Shown here: piece by piece, positions 60,104 through 64,000 of the stretch
Layout: every line of letters begins with the position of its first letter
How positions within the stretch are numbered: position 1 is the stretch's first letter
The notes under the pieces: model-generated
Told to the model about the DNA's origin: nothing
Seen by the model: the letters and a program-made list of their open reading frames with translations, nothing else
The model's database searches: none
Program-made: the position numbers and the translations under genes
Assembly: GCF_000971255.1 (NCBI RefSeq)
Contig: NZ_BBMC01000002.1
Coordinates: 372,001-436,000, forward strand
Direction: 5' to 3'
Length of the DNA: 64,000 nucleotides
Source: Demequina rhizosphaerae
GTDB lineage: Bacteria > Actinomycetota > Actinomycetes > Actinomycetales > Demequinaceae

Positions 60104-62470
60104 ATGAGCGCCGACCGTCACACGCGTGCAGTGCTGCCGATCCCGGACCGTCCCGCGCACGGTCTCACCACGTTCGATGCCAAGGATCCGGACACCGCCT
60201 ATCCGCCCATCGCACCGCTCATGCCACCGGAGGGCGCACCCAACGTGCTGATCGTCCTCCTCGACGACGTCGGGTTCGGCGCCGCGAGCGCGTTCGGCGG
60301 GCCGTGCGAGACCCCGGTCGCGGAGCGGCTCGCCGCCGGTGGCCTCCGCTACAACCGGTTCCACACCACCGCGCTGTGCGCGCCGACCCGCCAAGCGCTG
60401 CTGACCGGGCGCAACCACCACTCGGTCGGCATGGGCAGCATCACCGAGACCGCGACGTCGGCGCCGGGCCAGAGCTCGCTGCGCCCCAACACCAAGGCGC
60501 CCCTCCCGATGACGCTCAAGCTGAACGGGTACTCGACCGCGCAGTTCGGCAAGTGTCACGAGGTGCCGGTCTGGCAGTCCTCGCCGATGGGCCCCTTCGA
60601 CGCGTGGCCCTCCGGAGGCGGCGGGTTCGAGACCTTCTACGGCTTCATCGGCGGCGAGAACAACCAGTGGGACCCCGCGCTCTACAACGGCACGACGCCG
60701 GTCGATCCCCCGGCGACCGCCGAGGAGGGCTACCACCTCACCGAGGACCTCGCCGACCGGGCCATCGCCTGGATCCGCGCACAGAAGTCGCTCATGCCCG
60801 ATCGCCCGTTCTTCGCGTACCTCGCGCCCGGTGCGACCCACGCGCCGCACCACGTGCCGCAGGAGTGGGCGGACCGGTACCGCGGGCGGTTCGCCGACGG
60901 CTGGGACGTGCAGCGCGAGCGCACGTTCGCGCGCCAGAAGGAGCTCGGGGTGGTGCCGGCGGACGCCCAGCTGACCCCGCGCCACGACGAGATCCCGGCC
61001 TGGGATGACATGCCGGAGGAGCTCAAGCCCGTGCTCGAGCGCGAGATGGAGGTGTACGCGGGATTCCTGGAGCACACAGACTTCCACGTGGGCCGCGTCG
61101 TCGACGCCATCGCCGACCTCGGCATCCTCGACGACACGCTGATCTACTACATCCTCGGCGACAACGGAGCCTCCGCGGAGGGCACCCTCAACGGCGCGTT
61201 CAACGAGATGGCGAACTTCAACGGCATGGCGGGACTCGAGACCCCGGAGTTCATGCGGTCGAAGATGGACGAGTTCGGCTCACCGAGCTCGTACAACCAC
61301 TACGCGGTCGGGTGGGCGTGGGCGATGAACTCGCCGCTGCAGTGGACCAAGCAGGTCGCGTCGCACTGGGGCGGCACCCGCAACGGCGCGGTCGTGCACT
61401 GGCCCGCACGGATCCACGACAAGGGCGGCCTGCGGACCCAGTTCACGCACTGCATCGACATCGCACCGACGATCCTCGAGGTCGCCGGGCTGCCCGAGCC
61501 GACCTCGGTCAACGGCGTGCTGCAGTCGCCGATGGAGGGGACGAGCATGGTCTACACCTTCGACGGCCCCGACGCCGCCGAGAGGCACGACCTGCAGTAC
61601 TTCGAGATGTTCGGCAACCGCGGGATCTACTTCAAGGGGTGGAGCGCAGTCACGAAGCACCGCACGCCGTGGGAGCTGGTGGGAGGGAACGTCCCCGAGC
61701 TCGACGACGACGTCTGGGAGCTCTACAACGGCTCCGCAGACTGGAGCCAGGCGAACAACCTCGCCTCCGAGCATCCCGACAAGCTCCGCCAGCTCCAGCG
61801 GCTCTGGCTGATCGAGGCGACCAAGTACAACGCGATCCCGATCGACGACCGGACGGGCGAGCGGCTCAACGCGGAGCTCGCGGGTCGGCCGACGCTCGTG
61901 CATGGCAGCTCGCAGCTGCTGTACGCCGGCATGGGCCGCCTCTCGGAGAACAGCGTCGTCAGCATCAAGAACAAGTCCTTCGCCGTCACCGCGGAGGTGG
62001 AGGTCCCCGAGGACGGCGCGGCCGGAGTGATCATCGCGCAGGGCGGCCGCTTCGGGGGCTGGACGCTCTATGCCCACGACGGCCGCGCGACGTTCGTCTA
62101 CAACGTGCTGGGTATCCACCACTTCACGACCGCCGCCGAGCCTCCGATCCCGTCGGGCAGGCATCAGGTGCGCATGGAGTTCGCCTACGACGGGGGTGGG
62201 CTCGGCAAGGGCGGCACGGTCACGCTCTACTACGACGGCGAGGCGGTGGGCTCGGGCCGTGTCGAGGCGACGCAGGCCATCATCTTCTCGGCCGACGAGA
62301 CGACCGACGTCGGCTACGAGTCCGGGACCACGGTATCGCCCGACTACACGGCCGAGACCAGCCGGTTCCGGGGGAAGGTCGTGTGGGTGCAGATCGACCT
62401 CGGCACCGACGACCACGACCACTTCATCTCACCCGAGGAGCGCCTGCGGATCGCGGTCTCGCGGCAGTAG
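60104..62470 (+). CDS. Large type I arylsulfatase
   Basis: 788 residues from the ATG at 60104 (GAGGGGGAG upstream). Metal-binding NVLIVLLDDVGFG, then the formylglycine motif TTALCAPTRQALLTGRNHHS (CxPTR, the Cys being converted to formylglycine), GYSTAQFGKCHEVP, AYLAPGATHAPHH and DTLIYYILGDNGASAEGTLN. The last 200 residues form a beta-rich carbohydrate-binding-like domain (VSIKNKSFAVTAEVEVPEDG, GGTVTLYYDGEAVGSGRVE). The length matches mycobacterial AtsA-like sulfatases. There is no signal peptide, so a cytosolic role, or export by another route, is likely. Its stop is adjacent to that of its presumed activator. Confidence 0.94.
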   Translation: MSADRHTRAVLPIPDRPAHGLTTFDAKDPDTAYPPIAPLMPPEGAPNVLIVLLDDVGFGAASAFGGPCETPVAERLAAGGLRYNRFHTTALCAPTRQALLTGRNHHSVGMGSITETATSAPGQSSLRPNTKAPLPMTLKLNGYSTAQFGKCHEVPVWQSSPMGPFDAWPSGGGGFETFYGFIGGENNQWDPALYNGTTPVDPPATAEEGYHLTEDLADRAIAWIRAQKSLMPDRPFFAYLAPGATHAPHHVPQEWADRYRGRFADGWDVQRERTFARQKELGVVPADAQLTPRHDEIPAWDDMPEELKPVLEREMEVYAGFLEHTDFHVGRVVDAIADLGILDDTLIYYILGDNGASAEGTLNGAFNEMANFNGMAGLETPEFMRSKMDEFGSPSSYNHYAVGWAWAMNSPLQWTKQVASHWGGTRNGAVVHWPARIHDKGGLRTQFTHCIDIAPTILEVAGLPEPTSVNGVLQSPMEGTSMVYTFDGPDAAERHDLQYFEMFGNRGIYFKGWSAVTKHRTPWELVGGNVPELDDDVWELYNGSADWSQANNLASEHPDKLRQLQRLWLIEATKYNAIPIDDRTGERLNAELAGRPTLVHGSSQLLYAGMGRLSENSVVSIKNKSFAVTAEVEVPEDGAAGVIIAQGGRFGGWTLYAHDGRATFVYNVLGIHHFTTAAEPPIPSGRHQVRMEFAYDGGGLGKGGTVTLYYDGEAVGSGRVEATQAIIFSADETTDVGYESGTTVSPDYTAETSRFRGKVVWVQIDLGTDDHDHFISPEERLRIAVSRQ

Positions 62471-63400
62471 TCAGCCGGCGACGCTCCGCGCGCACCTGAA
62501 ACCGAGGTGGGACATGCCGGCGTCCTCCGCCTGCGGGGATCGCGCCGCAGGCCGGAACCGCAGGCAGTAGTCGGGCGAGCACAGGTACGAGCCGCCCTTG
62601 ATCACCCGCCGCAGCGGACCCGTCGGCCCAGGGCCGCCGGGTCCCGTCGCGAGCAGGTCGTGCCGCCCCTCCCTCTCGACGCCGCCACGCTCCGGAAGGA
62701 TGTGGCGCGGCGCGTACGCGCTCGAGGTCCACTCCCAGACGTTGCCGATCATGTCGTACAGCCCGTAGCCGTTGGGCGGGTACGAGCCGACCGGCGCGGC
62801 ATCGCCCACGCCGCGGTTGTCGTAGGGGAACCGGCCGATCCAGGTGTTGGCCTGCGGGACCCCGCCCGGGTACGGCTCGTCTCCCCACGCGAAGTCCGCG
62901 CCGTCGATCCCGCCGCGCGCGGCGTACTCGTGCTCCGCCTCGGTCGGCAGCCTCAGCCCCGCCCATGCCGCATAGGCCACTGCGTCCGCGTAGGCGACGT
63001 GCACCACCGGATGACTGGGCCGTCCCTCGACGGACGAGCCCGGCCCTCCCGGCTGTCTCCAGCACGCGCCGGGAACCCAGCGCCACCACTGCCGCCAGTC
63101 CCGGAGGTCGACCGGGCCCGCCGTCGGGGTGAAGACCATCGCGCCGGGCACGAGGTCGTCGGGGTCCGCTCCCGGGAACTCCGCGGGATCGAGCGCGCGC
63201 TCCGCCACGGTGACGTACGCGGTGTCGTCCACGAAGCGCGCGAACTGCCCGTTCGTCACCGCGTAGCGATCGATCCAGAACGCCTCGACCTCTCGGACGT
63301 GGGCGGGGCCCTCGTCGGGGTAGAAGCGGTCGCTGCCCATGCGGAATCGGGCCGCCTCGAGGCGCACCATGTCATGCGACGGATCACCGTGATGCTGCAT
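62471..63400 (-). CDS. Formylglycine-generating enzyme
   Basis: 309 residues from the ATG at 63400 (GGGGGTG upstream; GTG 63406 and ATG 63370 are alternatives). SUMF1/FGE family: FRMGSDRFYPDEGPAHVREV, AFWIDRYAVTNGQFARFVDD, HPVVHVAYADAVAYAAWAGL, LPTEAEHEYAARGG and WGDEPYPGG. The copper-binding catalytic Cys pair is in GGSYLCSPDYCLRFRPAAR, near the end. It oxidises the sulfatase CxPTR Cys to formylglycine. It is convergent with the sulfatase, the stops being adjacent without any terminator that I could find. Confidence 0.95.
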   Translation of the reverse strand: MQHHGDPSHDMVRLEAARFRMGSDRFYPDEGPAHVREVEAFWIDRYAVTNGQFARFVDDTAYVTVAERALDPAEFPGADPDDLVPGAMVFTPTAGPVDLRDWRQWWRWVPGACWRQPGGPGSSVEGRPSHPVVHVAYADAVAYAAWAGLRLPTEAEHEYAARGGIDGADFAWGDEPYPGGVPQANTWIGRFPYDNRGVGDAAPVGSYPPNGYGLYDMIGNVWEWTSSAYAPRHILPERGGVEREGRHDLLATGPGGPGPTGPLRRVIKGGSYLCSPDYCLRFRPAARSPQAEDAGMSHLGFRCARSVAG

Positions 63401-63475
63401 CGTCACCCCCCGGACGCCCGGCGATGCCTCCATGGTGCCGCGAGAGACCGCGCCGGCACTCCTAGACTTTGCCCC

Positions 63476-64000
63476 ATGATCGACCCCCGCGCGACCGCGG
63501 AGCGCATCCTCCGCCGCTTCGCCCGCGAGACCAACCTCCTCATCGCCGGACGGCCGGTGCGCGTGAGCGCCGAGGCCGAGGACGCCGACACCGCGATCGC
63601 CGTCGCCGGCATGGCCCGCGCGCTCGGCGCGATCCTCGTCGAGGACGACGCGACCGGCCCCGACGTGCTCGACATCGACGTCCGCGGGGACGATGCGGCG
63701 CTCGCCCTGGGCGGTCGCCCGCTGGGCTCGCGCGGCGACGCCGCCGGCCGCCTGGACTTCGCGCGCACCAAGATGCCCGTCTCGACGGCGCTCGCCGCCG
63801 AGCTCGCGGAGGCGGGCACCGTCCGCGGCCTGCGCATCGGCGTGTCGATGACGCTCGAGCCCAAGACCGCGAACCTCGCGCTGCTCCTCAAGGACGCCGG
63901 CGCGGAGGTCGCGGTCTACGCGCACCCCGACGAGACCGACCCCGAGGTCGCGGCGGCGCTGCGCGCGCGCGGCGTGCCGGTCGACGCGGACCCGGACCTG
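63476..64000 (+). CDS. Adenosylhomocysteinase-like protein (partial, runs off the window)
   Basis: At least 175 codons from the ATG at 63476. The visible part starts MIDPRATAERILRRFARETN, has a beta-alpha unit with VAGMARALGAILVEDDATGP, and from about residue 105 the segment ARTKMPVSTALAAELAEAG, GLRIGVSMTLEPKTANLALL and LLKDAGAEVAVYAHPDETDP, which resembles the N-terminal part of S-adenosylhomocysteine hydrolase. The NAD-binding and catalytic parts lie beyond the window, so the assignment is provisional. TAGACT (63463-63468), seven bases before the ATG, suggests a leaderless mRNA. A copy of the dispersed word (63688-63697) is inside. Confidence 0.6.
   Translation, partial: MIDPRATAERILRRFARETNLLIAGRPVRVSAEAEDADTAIAVAGMARALGAILVEDDATGPDVLDIDVRGDDAALALGGRPLGSRGDAAGRLDFARTKMPVSTALAAELAEAGTVRGLRIGVSMTLEPKTANLALLLKDAGAEVAVYAHPDETDPEVAAALRARGVPVDADPDL

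Overview
The window is high-GC DNA (roughly 70% by eye) with GTG and TTG starts, GC-ending codons, a coproporphyrin-type heme pathway, a DUF4307/DUF501 complement and the order mfd, lipoprotein, mazG, eno, FtsB/DivIC-like, DUF501, ppx that is familiar from Mycobacterium. This points to an actinomycete, most likely a member of the Micrococcales; the family cannot be fixed from the sequence alone. Most of the window is vertically inherited housekeeping DNA in short, tightly overlapping operons.

Layout. 1-3.7 kb: RidA-like protein, small membrane protein, methyltransferase, acetyltransferase, PhnA-like zinc-ribbon protein and an RluA-type pseudouridine synthase. 3.67-8.25 kb: a less GC-rich block of five gene cassettes separated by direct 37-bp repeats. 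The repeats re-encode the C-terminal residues VEFRFNV and stop codon of the neighbouring ychF gene. The cassettes carry a HigBA toxin-antitoxin pair, a small P-loop kinase, two HEPN/nucleotidyltransferase pairs and a leucine-rich-repeat protein. 8.2-15.1 kb: ychF and an oligopeptide ABC transporter operon. 15.4-24.2 kb: rmuC, ispH, xseA, xseB, a sugar kinase, fumC and a type II NADH dehydrogenase. 24.4-30 kb: the end of heme synthesis (cpfC/hemH, chdC, cgoX, hemE) divergent from hemA. 30.1-34.2 kb: a ferric-siderophore ABC transporter behind an iron-box-like site. 34.2-43.4 kb: PhoH-like ATPase, isoprenyl synthase, hemolysin III, greA, rlmC, an AI-2E-type transporter, msrA and a BI-1 family protein. 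43.6-49.4 kb: the complete fructose PTS (DeoR regulator, fruK, fruA, ptsH, ptsI). 49.6-60 kb: a MetF-like reductase, yaeQ, an odd tRNA and the ppx-to-mfd block. 60.1-64 kb: a large sulfatase, convergent with its presumed formylglycine-generating enzyme, and the start of an adenosylhomocysteinase-like gene.

Two observations stand out. First, the cassette array at the 3' end of ychF looks like an accretion site for small toxin-antitoxin and defence-type cargo. Every repeat preserves the last codons of ychF in frame, one of them with synonymous changes, and no recombinase is present in the window. Second, the ten-base word GGACGATGCG occurs 31 times, about once per 2 kb, equally on both strands, in several reading frames and between genes, and once as a perfect inverted pair forming a hairpin just past a gene end. 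That distribution resembles a DNA uptake sequence or another genome-wide protein-binding word, which I do not know from actinomycetes.

Regulation that can be read directly includes a perfectly symmetric divergent promoter between hemE and hemA, palindromic operators in front of higBA and the HTH-nucleotidyltransferase gene, four helically phased repeats in front of the fructose PTS regulator, and many genes whose -10 box lies 6-8 bases from the start codon, implying leaderless transcripts.
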